From Mesoterricola sediminis (GTDB lineage Bacteria; Acidobacteriota; Holophagae; Holophagales; Holophagaceae), in NCBI RefSeq assembly GCF_030295425.1, contig NZ_AP027081.1, forward strand, positions 1,116,001-1,180,000: a stretch of DNA of 64,000 nt, written 5' to 3'. Positions 17,771-25,451 of this stretch are shown here, in pieces. The notes under the pieces are model-generated. The model made no database searches. It was not told the origin of the DNA and saw only the letters and a list, made by a program, of their open reading frames with translations. The translations under genes were made by a program, and so were the position numbers. Positions within the stretch are counted from its first letter, which is position 1, and the number at the start of each line of letters is the position of its first letter.

Positions 17771-19762
17771 ATGATCTCCAAAATCCTTCATCCCCTGGGT
17801 CTGGTATCCATGCTCGTGCTCGCGGCCCTCGCCGGCTGCGGCAAGGGCCAGGAGGCCCTCGATCCCCCGACGAATTTCGCCGCGCATTGGTCCCCGGACT
17901 ACGAAGACATGATGATCACCTCCTGGACCGCGCCGACCTGCGAACTCGACGGCTACAACATGGAATACCAGGTGGACGCCGGCCCCTTCGTACGTCTGAA
18001 CACGGAGTACATCCACGCTGCCTGGACCAGTTCCTCGTTCCCGATGAATCTGAACAACCTGCCCGAACTGGTCCCACTCCGGTTCCGCATGAATACGTTC
18101 CGGACCCCCCGCGTCTCCGCGTACAGCAACGTCGTAACGCTCATGACCCGCCTCCGGGCCCCGAAGAACGTCGGGGCGTACTTCTACGCGGACCATGTCC
18201 AGGTCAGTTGGACCAACCCAAGCCTGGTGGCCGATACCCTCACCCTCGAGCGGGGCGTCGCCTCGCCAAGCACGCCTTCCGACAAGGTCTGGACCCGGCT
18301 TCCGTCGGTCCGGTTCGGGGATCTCCAATACACGGACCTCGAGGCGCCGGAAGGGATGAGCGTTTCCTACCGGGTGACCTACGCCAAGGGCGAGGCCTCG
18401 ATGTCCGGCTATTCCAATTCCCAGGTGACGTCCATCAGCGCCCCCACCCAACTGGTGGCCACCCCGGGGCCGGCCAGCGTCCACCTGACCTGGACCAACC
18501 AAACCACGGGCGCCACCTCACTGGTGGTCCTCCGCCAGTCGGGTAAGGATGGGGGGGGCAGCCTGACCGAGCTCGCCACCCTGCCGCCGACGGCCACCTC
18601 GTACGACGATCTGGACCTGGCCGCGGGCACCTACTTCTACCAAATCCAGGCGCGGCACCCGGAACCCACCATGACCGTCAGCAGCCCGACCGTGCTGGGC
18701 GCGGCGTTGCCGGCCGCCACGCCCGGGTTCTCCCTCGAAGGCCTCTCGGTCCAGTGGCCGAGTGTCAACCTCGGGGCCCTTCGCAGGGATGGGACCTGGG
18801 TGATCGGTTTTCTGCAGGGCGGGAGCAGCTCCAGCCAGGTCTACCTGCCATCCGGCGGCACGTGGACGTCCCAGGGTTTCCCGAATGCCACGAAGTTCGC
18901 CCAGCCGGGCATCCTGCTCGACGCCTCCGACCAGCCCCACGTGCTCTACCTGCGCCCCGCCATCCAGGGCAGTTCCAGCCAGATGCTCCGGCACGCCTGG
19001 TTCGATGGGTCCGTTTGGCAGGATGAAGCGCTCGCCACCGGCGACTATGACAGGTTCTGGTCCCTCCCCATCCTGGCCAGTCTGGACCGGTCCGGGAACC
19101 CGGTCGTGGTGGCCCCGCTCTCCTCGGGGGTCCTCTCCTGCACGCTCAAAGGCGAGGATGGATCCTGGATGACGGAATCCCTGGCCGCAGTCCAGCCGCC
19201 GCTTGCGGGGGGGGCGATCCGGTATGCGCTGTCCCTGGACGCGGCGGGCGTACCCGTCGTCGCGATCGCCAATGCCACCACCTGGAACGTGGCCCGGCGC
19301 ACCGGTCCCCAGACCTGGCAAGCCGAGGCCGTCCCCCTGGATCGGGCCACCGATACGTCCCTCTCCCGGCTGGGGCTCGCGGTGACCGCCGACGGGGATC
19401 TGCACCTCCTCGTGGGAAGGGCCCACCTCCCCGTAACCTCCCCTGCCTCCAATGAACTGGTCTGGGTCCGGCGCGCCTCCGGGACCTGGGGCGCGCCCAC
19501 CGTCCTGATGACCGCCAGCGGCACCCTCATGCCCGGCGGGGAGTACCGGGTCAGCCCCGCCGGCGACCGCATCGCCTGCGCCGCGTTCGACGGCACGGGG
19601 ACCCATCTCCTGGTCTATTCGCAGGGCGCCTGGATCACGCCGAACCTGGGCTTGGCCTATGGGGTGGGCCCCATGCTGGGGTTCACCCCCGAGGGCAAGC
19701 TCCGGTTTGTGATGGGGTCGCCCCAGACCCAGACGGACTTCCTCCTCTTCTCGGAACGCTAG
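17771..19762 (+). CDS. Fn3-like / propeller-like lipoprotein, paralogue 2
   Basis: The 663-residue paralogue has lipobox LAALAGC-GKG. It keeps the LTLERG and SYRVTYAKGEAS blocks in the N-terminal half and the HAWFDGSVWQDE-type blades in the C-terminal half. ATG at 17771 is preferred over upstream TTG because it gives a standard signal peptide (MISKILHPLGLVSMLVLA). The 94 bp upstream hold a short stretch that, in another frame, reads ALALLLIGRILSGCA, like a decayed lipoprotein signal. Confidence 0.85.
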   Translation: MISKILHPLGLVSMLVLAALAGCGKGQEALDPPTNFAAHWSPDYEDMMITSWTAPTCELDGYNMEYQVDAGPFVRLNTEYIHAAWTSSSFPMNLNNLPELVPLRFRMNTFRTPRVSAYSNVVTLMTRLRAPKNVGAYFYADHVQVSWTNPSLVADTLTLERGVASPSTPSDKVWTRLPSVRFGDLQYTDLEAPEGMSVSYRVTYAKGEASMSGYSNSQVTSISAPTQLVATPGPASVHLTWTNQTTGATSLVVLRQSGKDGGGSLTELATLPPTATSYDDLDLAAGTYFYQIQARHPEPTMTVSSPTVLGAALPAATPGFSLEGLSVQWPSVNLGALRRDGTWVIGFLQGGSSSSQVYLPSGGTWTSQGFPNATKFAQPGILLDASDQPHVLYLRPAIQGSSSQMLRHAWFDGSVWQDEALATGDYDRFWSLPILASLDRSGNPVVVAPLSSGVLSCTLKGEDGSWMTESLAAVQPPLAGGAIRYALSLDAAGVPVVAIANATTWNVARRTGPQTWQAEAVPLDRATDTSLSRLGLAVTADGDLHLLVGRAHLPVTSPASNELVWVRRASGTWGAPTVLMTASGTLMPGGEYRVSPAGDRIACAAFDGTGTHLLVYSQGAWITPNLGLAYGVGPMLGFTPEGKLRFVMGSPQTQTDFLLFSER

Positions 19763-19799
19763 GAGCCGCGTCCGCCAAGTCTCTTGGAAAATCCGTACG

Positions 19800-19970
19800 C
19801 GATGGGAGCGGCACTTGCCGGGGGTCTGGGGGCCCGGGGCGACAGTCGGGAAGGCACTGCCTTCCCGACGCCATAGGGGGCTATGCCCCCGATGGAAGTG
19901 CAGCGGCCGCTCCCCTCGGATGATTCAGGCAACTTTGCGGACGCTGCACTCGGAGCCTGGGCGCCCAGGT
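19800..19970. ncRNA. Candidate structured RNA with pseudoknot, unidentified family
   Basis: This gene-free stretch has an unusual density of perfect complementarity. P1 pairs GGGAGCGGC (19804-19812) with GCCGCTCCC (19906-19914). Inside it are an 11-bp hairpin (19845-19855 with 19859-19869, loop ACT) and a hairpin CCAT-A-GGGGGC/GCCCCC-G-ATGG (19871-19895). A second 9-bp stem pairs AGTGCAGCG (19897-19905) with CGCTGCACT (19942-19950); it interleaves with P1, so an H-type pseudoknot is possible. CCTGGG-CG-CCCAGG follows at 19956-19969. On the + strand a terminator ends at 20086. I do not recognise a known class; the strand is undecided. Confidence 0.5.
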
Positions 19971-20059
19971 CCTTCCCCCCCGCTGCGGGCGGGACGCACG
20001 ACCAGGAGGCCGGCGCGGAAACCCGCGGGAAACCTGCCTCAAGACCATGAAAATAAAAG

Positions 20060-20086
20060 GCCCCGGACTTCGATCCGGGGCTTTTT
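20060..20086 (+). terminator. Rho-independent terminator before the third lipoprotein gene
   Basis: An 8-bp stem GCCCCGGA/TCCGGGGC with loop CTTCGA is followed by five T and preceded by an A-rich tract, so it may act in both directions. Confidence 0.85.
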
Positions 20087-20231
20087 ATGCCAGATCCTAG
20101 CTGGTACACTGGAGCCATCCCTTTCCATTCAGGACGCACGGGGCCGCCGCCCCGGGGACCCGGCTACCGGCCTGCCGGGCTCCGATCCGCGCCCCATGCG
20201 GGCACCCCACCCCTGGCCTTCCGGAGCCTCC

Positions 20232-22241
20232 ATGTTCCAGAACCCTCTCCGAACCTCGATCTGCGCGGCCCTCCTCGCGCTCGCGACCCTCGCCGGCTGC
20301 AGCGGCGGCGGGGGCGGCAAGGGTTCATCCCTCACGGCGCCCACCAACTTCAGCGCGAAATGGTCCGAGGCTTATACGGACGAGATCGAACTGGCCTGGA
20401 CCCCGCCCAGCCAGACCTTCGACGGCTATAACGTGGAGGGCCAGTTCGGATCGGGCAGCTTCGTCAAGCTGAACCTCAACAGCCTTCTCCCGTCGACCTG
20501 GACCGGTGCGAGCTACACGACCGGCACCCTGGGCCTGCCTGAACTCACGGCCTTGAACTTCCGCATGAACTGCCAGCGCGGAACCGACGTCTCCGCCTAC
20601 AGCAACGTGGCCTCGGTCACCACGCCGCTCCGCGCCCCGACCTATCCCTACGTGGAGCAGGTGGGCGGCGGCTACAAGGTGACCTGGTACAACAACAGCG
20701 CCATCGCCGATACGCTGACCCTGGAGCGCGGCATTGCCAGCTCCTCTGCCACGGCCGGCACCGTCTGGACCCCCATCCCGTCCGTGATGTTCGGGGCCAC
20801 GACCTACACCGACCTCGACGTTCCGGAGGGCGTCTATCTCTCCTACCGGGTGACCTACGCCAAGGGCCAGGCCTCCGCCTCCAGCGTCGGCAACAGCGTG
20901 CAGACCTCCCTCAGCGCCCCCATCGATCTGGTCGCGACGCCCGGGTTCGAGAGCGTCCACCTCAGCTGGACCAACCGGAGCGCGCGCGCGGCCTCGGTGG
21001 TCGTCCTGCGGTCCTCGGGCCTGGATGCCTACCCCTACTTCTCCGTCGTCGCGACGCTGGCGCCAACGGCGACCACCTATGACGATCTCCAACTGGCCAC
21101 CGGGTACTACACCTATCGCGTGGAAGCCAGGATCGCGGGGGCCACCTCCGGAGCTCCGAGCCCGGTCGCGAAGGTGGCCACCCTGCCGGAGACCGCGCCC
21201 GGCTTGGCTGTGACGCCTTCCCTCCTCCAACTCCCGGTGGCCCTCTCGGGCGCCCTGGCGCCTGACGGAACCTGGATCCTGGGAACCTCGGGTTCCTCCT
21301 CGATGCCCTGCCAGATCAACTACCTCGTGGGCGGGACCTGGGCGGCTCAGACCTTCCCCAATGCCAACGCCTCCGCCGATCCTTGGGTCCTGTCCGACGC
21401 GTCGAGCCACCCCCATGGGGTCTACACCCGCATCGTCATGCAGGGGACCAACGATATGGCCTTCGTCCATGCCTGGTTCGATGGATCCGCCTGGCAGTCG
21501 GAGGAAATCACCCGTGCCGTGCTGCCCAGCTATGCCCCCACCCCCCTCACGCGCCTGGACGCCAATGGACATCCCGTGGTTCTGTTCATGGCCGCCAACG
21601 GGGGTCTGTCCTACGCCTTCAAGGCGGATAACGGCACCTGGACGACGGAGACGCTGGCCTCGGCCTTGCCGGCGAATGCGAACATCTCCTACATGGCCCT
21701 GACCCTGGACGCCTCCGGGGCGCCGGCTGTCCTGGTCAGTTGTTATAACGGAACGTGGGTGCTGCGACGGACCGGCGCCGGCGCGTGGGCCTCCGAAGCC
21801 CTGCCCACCGATGGAAATTCGTACGGCGCCTCCTCCTCGTTGGCGATCTCCGCGACCTCGGATGGGGACCTGCACGTGCTGTTGGTGCGCCCGCACTACC
21901 CCTATAACGGCGGCGACGACCTGGTGTGGAGCCACCGGATCGCCGGAACGTGGACCCTGCCGACGGTCCTCGCCAGCGTGACCACCAATATGATGGCCCT
22001 CCCGGTGCAGGTGAGCCCCGCCGGCGACAGGCTGGTCCTGTCCTGCCCGACCAGCCAAGGAAGTCTCCTTGTGACCTACGCCAGCGGCGCCTGGAACAGG
22101 GTCATCCTGGGACCCAGGCCGAACCTCCCGCCCTTCCTGGGTTTCACGTCCCAGGGGAAGGTCCGCGTGCTCCAGTCCACCGGATATCCCTACAGCGCCA
22201 GTTCGGCGCCCATGGATTACGTGCTCTATTCCGAGCAGTGA
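20232..22241 (+). CDS. Fn3-like / propeller-like lipoprotein, paralogue 3
   Basis: The 669-residue paralogue has lipobox LATLAGC-SGGGGG. The N-terminal half contains LAWTPPSQTFDGYN, LTLERGIAS and YRVTYAKGQAS; the C-terminal half has the same Trp-rich blades (VHAWFDGSAWQSEEITR) as paralogue 1. Its 145-bp leader resembles the leader of paralogue 1 and each leader follows a terminator, so gene and leader were duplicated together. It ends 1 bp from the convergent Nudix gene. Confidence 0.85.
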   Translation: MFQNPLRTSICAALLALATLAGCSGGGGGKGSSLTAPTNFSAKWSEAYTDEIELAWTPPSQTFDGYNVEGQFGSGSFVKLNLNSLLPSTWTGASYTTGTLGLPELTALNFRMNCQRGTDVSAYSNVASVTTPLRAPTYPYVEQVGGGYKVTWYNNSAIADTLTLERGIASSSATAGTVWTPIPSVMFGATTYTDLDVPEGVYLSYRVTYAKGQASASSVGNSVQTSLSAPIDLVATPGFESVHLSWTNRSARAASVVVLRSSGLDAYPYFSVVATLAPTATTYDDLQLATGYYTYRVEARIAGATSGAPSPVAKVATLPETAPGLAVTPSLLQLPVALSGALAPDGTWILGTSGSSSMPCQINYLVGGTWAAQTFPNANASADPWVLSDASSHPHGVYTRIVMQGTNDMAFVHAWFDGSAWQSEEITRAVLPSYAPTPLTRLDANGHPVVLFMAANGGLSYAFKADNGTWTTETLASALPANANISYMALTLDASGAPAVLVSCYNGTWVLRRTGAGAWASEALPTDGNSYGASSSLAISATSDGDLHVLLVRPHYPYNGGDDLVWSHRIAGTWTLPTVLASVTTNMMALPVQVSPAGDRLVLSCPTSQGSLLVTYASGAWNRVILGPRPNLPPFLGFTSQGKVRVLQSTGYPYSASSAPMDYVLYSEQ

Positions 22242-22242
22242 T

Positions 22243-22701
22243 TCAGGCCCGGTCCCGCAGCACCCGTTCCACCGCCGAAAGGGGGTGGCGGGTGCCGGCC
22301 AGGTAGTCGTCAATGACCGCCAGGACGGCGGAGGATCGCGGCCTGCGGGCGATTTCCTCGCGGGTGAGCCAGTGGCAGGCGAGGATCTCCGGATCCCGCG
22401 GCCGGGCCTCGGCGTCCGGGGGGACCGACCCCGTGAACGCGAAGCGCATGTAGTCGCGGCCGTTCTTCGCCTGGATCTGGTAGACGCCCAGGAAGTGCTC
22501 CAGGGTGAGGTCCAGGCCCGTCTCCTCCCAGGTCTCCCGGACCATGGCCTGCCGGAGCGTCTCTCCCGGATCCACGTGACCAGCCGGTTGGTTGAACACC
22601 CGCTCGGGGTGAACCCCATCCGTCTCCTCGACCACCAGGAAGCGGCCTTCCCGCTCCACCACCACGGCCACCGTGACGCGCCAGCCCTTCGGCTCCTCCA
22701 T
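22243..22701 (-). CDS. nudJ: NudJ-like Nudix hydrolase
   Basis: The 152-residue protein has a perfect Nudix box, GHVDPGETLRQAMVRETWEE followed by TGL, and strongly resembles E. coli NudJ in the flanking strands (VTVAVVVEREGRFLVVEET, NQPAGH). NudJ-type enzymes hydrolyse nucleoside di- and triphosphates and the thiamine precursor HMP-PP, using Mg2+. It is a single gene convergent with the lipoprotein and divergent from the tRNA pair. The exact substrate is inferred from similarity only. Confidence 0.88.
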   Translation of the reverse strand: MEEPKGWRVTVAVVVEREGRFLVVEETDGVHPERVFNQPAGHVDPGETLRQAMVRETWEETGLDLTLEHFLGVYQIQAKNGRDYMRFAFTGSVPPDAEARPRDPEILACHWLTREEIARRPRSSAVLAVIDDYLAGTRHPLSAVERVLRDRA

Positions 22702-22751
22702 GCCGGACCTCCCCCAGTCAGCTTGGGATCCCCGCTTCCCCGAAGCAACCC

Positions 22752-22780
22752 TTGACCTTCAAGCGCTCCGAAGGCAAACT
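22752..22780 (+). promoter_or_regulatory. Probable promoter of the tRNA-Lys/tRNA-Glu unit
   Basis: TTGACC (22752-22757) and CAAACT (22775-22780) are 17 bp apart and lie 22 bp before tRNA-Lys. The -10 resembles the TAAACT seen before the S46 operon. Confidence 0.45.
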
Positions 22781-22802
22781 GATCATTCGCCGGCAGCGGC
22801 AT

Positions 22803-22879
22803 GGGCCCTTAGCTCAGCTGGTTAGAGCACCTCCCTTTTAAGGAGATTGTCGCCGGTTCGAGTCCGGCAGGGCTCACCA
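22803..22879 (+). tRNA. tRNA-Lys (UUU)
   Basis: The cloverleaf has acceptor GGGCCCT/AGGGCTC, D-arm GCTC...GAGC, anticodon loop CTTTTAA with anticodon TTT, T-arm GCCGG-TTCGAGT-CCGGC, and a genomically encoded CCA end. It is 30 bp upstream of tRNA-Glu. Confidence 0.96.
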
Positions 22880-22909
22880 CTTGAAAACACACCAAGTTCC
22901 ACACCCCGG

Positions 22910-22984
22910 GGGGCTATCGTCTAGGGGTCAGGACGCCGCCCTTTCACGGCGGCAACACGGGTTCGAATCCCGTTAGCCCTACCA
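22910..22984 (+). tRNA. tRNA-Glu (UUC), attachment-site parent
   Basis: The cloverleaf has acceptor GGGGCTA/TAGCCCT, anticodon loop CTTTCAC with anticodon TTC, T-arm ACGGG-TTCGAAT-CCCGT, and encoded CCA. Its last 46 bp (22939-22984) recur at 25194, 33526 and 39599, marking it as an integration site. Confidence 0.96.
22939..22984 (+). repeat. tRNA-Glu 3'-end direct repeat, copy 0 (within the intact tRNA)
   Basis: These 46 bp from CCCTTTCACGG to the CCA end are the reference copy of the attachment repeat. They include the 3' anticodon arm, variable loop, T-arm and acceptor. Confidence 0.9.
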
Positions 22985-22988
22985 GCAG

Positions 22989-23022
22989 ACACCCTTGAGT
23001 AATCAAGGGTGTTCTTGTTTTT
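22989..23022 (+). terminator. Terminator after tRNA-Glu (flank type A)
   Basis: A 10-bp stem ACACCCTTGA/TCAAGGGTGT with loop GTAA is followed by TCTTGTTTTT. A near-identical copy follows the third tRNA fragment at 33574. Confidence 0.85.
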
Positions 23023-23049
23023 AATCGGCACGGCTCATTGCCTGGCCGG

Positions 23050-23070
23050 GCGTGCTCCACGAAATGCTCC
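23050..23070. repeat. Module-end repeat, copy 1
   Basis: The sequence CGTGCTCCACGAAATGCTCC, preceded by G, recurs at 33636 (identical), 38165 (one change) and 53694 (diverged). Copies 1 and 2 sit at the same distance after the tRNA-Glu terminator, so this is part of the type A module end. In the leftward frame it reads LEHFVEHA, possibly a gene-tail relic. Confidence 0.6.
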
Positions 23071-23091
23071 AAAATGCGGTGAGGTTCTGGG

Positions 23092-23979
23092 TCATGAACT
23101 GGGCCTTCCGCGTAAGATGCCCAGGCCACGTATGCAGGCCCGGACCACGGCCGTGATGGCCTCCGCGCGCCGGGAAACCTCCCCGCCGCCGCTTCCAGCC
23201 AGGACCTGGGTGACCAGATTCGCCTCCAGGCCTTGCCCCAGGATCGCCTCGACTTCATCTCCGAGTTCCGGGGGTGCGCAATTCCGGGCCCTCCATCCCA
23301 ATACCTCGGCGCCCGCCAACCTGGGGTCGCCGCCATTCCGCTCCACGGTCTCCATGTGGTTGTCATAGAGGGCTTCCAGGCCGATCAGGTCTTCCGCGCG
23401 CTCCAGGAGTTCCACCAGATCGACAGCATCCCGTCCGCGGGTCACGGCTCCCCGATCCTTCCATGCCAGGGCCTTCATGAGGATCATGGCTTCGACCTGG
23501 GGAATCGGCACCACCAGGCCGGGCTCCACCTGGATGGATTGGGTGTTTCCCATGCCGACGTGGAAGCCCCGCACGTCCATGACCACATCCTTGTCCTGCG
23601 GCCAGCGGATGATTCCACCCGGGGATTCGAGGGGGCCGAAGGGGACCAGGTCCACGGGCATCCGGACGCCGAACGCTTCCGCATGCGTATAGAGGCGGTG
23701 CTGGATGACTGGATCCGCCTCGAACCCAACACCTTCCAGGAGGATCTGTCTGAAGGATTCGAAGGACGCCCAATCCTCCACCTGGATACCGAAATCCGCA
23801 TCGCGCGTGGCCCGTCCGCGGGGCAGGCCATGCACGAAGACGAGGAGGATCTCGCGGGCCATGGCGCCCGTCAGAAGGTAGGGCGCGCCCAGGTCCCTGG
23901 CCGCACTGTCCACCCGGGCCAGGACCCTGACAAGCACGGGGTCCAGGTGGAGGCCTTCACGGAGCGGGATGGGTGACAT
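23092..23979 (-). CDS. Nucleotidyltransferase-fold protein, probable AbiEii-like toxin
   Basis: The 295-residue protein starts with a nucleotidyltransferase core: YLLTGAMAREIL (GS-like helix) and RATRDADFGIQV (DxD metal site). It overlaps the upstream AbiEi-type regulator by 23 bp, the gene order of type IV toxin-antitoxin pairs. In AbiE systems the NTase inhibits growth, and cyanobacterial/mycobacterial relatives modify tRNA. The GG of classical AbiEii (KGGTAL) is GA here, so it belongs to a divergent branch. It lies alone with its partner in module 1. Confidence 0.75.
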   Translation of the reverse strand: MSPIPLREGLHLDPVLVRVLARVDSAARDLGAPYLLTGAMAREILLVFVHGLPRGRATRDADFGIQVEDWASFESFRQILLEGVGFEADPVIQHRLYTHAEAFGVRMPVDLVPFGPLESPGGIIRWPQDKDVVMDVRGFHVGMGNTQSIQVEPGLVVPIPQVEAMILMKALAWKDRGAVTRGRDAVDLVELLERAEDLIGLEALYDNHMETVERNGGDPRLAGAEVLGWRARNCAPPELGDEVEAILGQGLEANLVTQVLAGSGGGEVSRRAEAITAVVRACIRGLGILRGRPSS

Positions 23980-25000
23980 GGATCATCCGGGCGAGGTCGA
24001 CATTGCGGGGATCACCGCTGGCAATCAGGTCCGCATGGACCAGGAGGGGAGGCACCAGGTCGGCAGGATAGCCCGGAGGATTCGGGAAATGCCAGAACCG
24101 CTCCAGGATTTCCACGTCCCCCGCAGGATCGGGACGCAAGCGAAGGTGGGTGGCCAGTTTCTCGGGCGGCACCACCGTGTAGAGGATGAATCGCGCCGGC
24201 TGCAGGTGACCTGTCAAACGATCCGCCGCGACCTCGCCTCCCCACTGGGCTTGCAGGGGATCGAGCGTGTCCGTCGGCCATCCCTGAGGGCGCAGGGCGC
24301 GGTAGCGTCGCGGATTCAAGTTGGGCCTCAGCTTGTAGGGATAATTGGCGATCCAGCCCTCCAGCAGCCGGTCCTCCTGGATGAGCGCGCGCTTTCGTCC
24401 CTGGTTCAGGAGGAGACCCGCCTCCGCCAGGTCCTTGAGAACCTCCCCGACGGTGCCGACCGCGACACCCGTCGCCCTTGCGAGTTCCCTGTAGGGGGCT
24501 TGCAGCAGGGCTGGATCCGCCAGGAGGCCGAACACCACCTGGAGCCCCTTGCGGTTGAACCCCTTGAAGGTGTGATTCCGCGCAAAGCGATCCTGGTCCT
24601 CCGGGGCCCTGTTGCCGATGATGCAGAGGTGCAGCCCTGGGAGCCTGAGGTGAATGTTGCCGGCGCCATCGATGAACTGTAGGCCCAACTCCACGCACCT
24701 TCGGGCCAGATGGGCCGTGAGGTAGGGGGTCACCAGCACCGTTCCTGCCGTCTGCTCCATCCTGCCCTTCAGGAGCGCCAACTCTTCCGTCCGCTGGATG
24801 CGCCGGTCGATGACCTGCAAGGCGGCCCCTCCAGCCTGCCAGCGGACCTCGAGTCTCCAGGCCTCTTCACCGGGAACCTGGATGGCAGCCAAGGTTAGAC
24901 CCAGCGCGGCAGGCAATGTCTCCTGGGCTGCTTCCAGGGTGGGGGTCCAGTTCGGGGCAGGTCCGGCTATCATGGATGTCCAATATTTTGCAGTGTTCAT
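23957..25000 (-). CDS. Type IV TA regulator, AbiEi-like antitoxin
   Basis: The 347-residue product has a domain around residues 70-160 with LVTPYLTAHLARRCVELGLQ followed by FIDGAGNIHLR, characteristic of the AbiEi_2 branch, and a winged helix at ~170-235 (YRELARATGVAVGTVGEVLK, DLAEAGLLL). It would repress its own operon and neutralise the NTase. Two 36-bp operator-like repeats cover the promoter and the first possible starts. ATG at 25000 is chosen because the -10 box lies upstream of it; 24973 is also possible, while 25081 would precede the predicted transcription start. Confidence 0.75.
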   Translation of the reverse strand: MNTAKYWTSMIAGPAPNWTPTLEAAQETLPAALGLTLAAIQVPGEEAWRLEVRWQAGGAALQVIDRRIQRTEELALLKGRMEQTAGTVLVTPYLTAHLARRCVELGLQFIDGAGNIHLRLPGLHLCIIGNRAPEDQDRFARNHTFKGFNRKGLQVVFGLLADPALLQAPYRELARATGVAVGTVGEVLKDLAEAGLLLNQGRKRALIQEDRLLEGWIANYPYKLRPNLNPRRYRALRPQGWPTDTLDPLQAQWGGEVAADRLTGHLQPARFILYTVVPPEKLATHLRLRPDPAGDVEILERFWHFPNPPGYPADLVPPLLVHADLIASGDPRNVDLARMIHVTHPAP

Positions 25001-25012
25001 GTTTCTTGGACG
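24977..25012. repeat. AbiEi operator-like repeat, proximal copy
   Basis: It runs TGTCCAATATTTT...TGGACG, with inverted ends TGTCCA/TGGAC. It matches the distal copy at 31 of 36 positions. Confidence 0.75.
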
Positions 25013-25057
25013 ATTTGCATTTAAGGATAAAGCTCGTTTGCCATCCGTCAAGCCGAT

Positions 25058-25093
25058 TGTCCAATATTTTACATTGTTCATGTATCATGGACA
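25058..25093. repeat. AbiEi operator-like repeat, distal copy
   Basis: It runs TGTCCAATATTTT...TGGACA, a 36-bp unit with perfect 6-bp inverted ends, 81 bp from the proximal copy. The leftward promoter at 25066-25094 is embedded in it. Confidence 0.75.
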
Positions 25094-25094
25094 A
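25066..25094 (-). promoter_or_regulatory. Promoter of the module 1 TA operon
   Basis: On the minus strand TTGTCC (25089-25094), a 17-bp spacer and TAAAAT (25066-25071) lie inside the distal operator repeat, so binding there should block transcription. Confidence 0.6.
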
Positions 25095-25193
25095 GATTCC
25101 GAATACAGCATGGGACACGCGCATCCTGTTTGATTGGATTTGTTTTTTATTAAAGCAAATAATAAGCTTGCCCATTTGAATGGCCAGGCTTGA

Positions 25194-25239
25194 CCCTTTC
25201 ACGGCGGCAACACGGGTTCGAATCCCGTTAGCCCTACCA
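25194..25239 (+). repeat. tRNA-Glu 3'-end direct repeat, copy 1 (module boundary)
   Basis: It is identical over 46 bp to 22939-22984 but lacks the 5' half of the tRNA, so it is not a tRNA gene. It separates modules 1 and 2. Confidence 0.95.
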
Positions 25240-25257
25240 AAGCAAGTGCAGGACATA

Positions 25258-25291
25258 GGAGCCGGAGAGACCCTCCGGCTCCTTCGTTTTT
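25258..25291 (+). terminator. Terminator after tRNA fragment 1 (flank type B)
   Basis: A 10-bp stem GGAGCCGGAG/CTCCGGCTCC with loop AGACC is followed by TTCGTTTTT. The AAAGCAAGTG flank and hairpin resemble those after fragment 3 at 39645. Confidence 0.8.
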
Positions 25292-25451
25292 GGCCGTTTT
25301 CCTCACTACTTCCTCATTCGGGGTACCCCGGGGTGGGGCGAGGACTGGCGAGGCCGGGCGCCGCGGTGCGTGGTCGGTCTTCCGGGGCGTTTTCCGGTGG
25401 ACGTCCAGAATGATGAATTGTTAGTGGGGCCTGAAGGGCGGCCACTACGGT

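Noticed and set aside
19763-20089. Cobalamin riboswitch before lipoprotein 3
   Set aside because: A GGGAAGGC and an ACCTGCC stretch are present, but the order and spacing of the B12 box elements do not fit and the downstream gene is unrelated to B12.
22944-23366. Leftward frame ending LVGLTGFEPVLPP across tRNA-Glu
   Set aside because: It reads antisense through the tRNA and terminator and is a common spurious prediction next to tRNAs; only a relic of a gene tail may be hidden in it.
25194-25239. Additional tRNA-Glu genes at 25.2, 33.5 and 39.6 kb
   Set aside because: Only the 3' half is present in each; the acceptor 5' strand and D-arm are missing, so they cannot fold as tRNAs.
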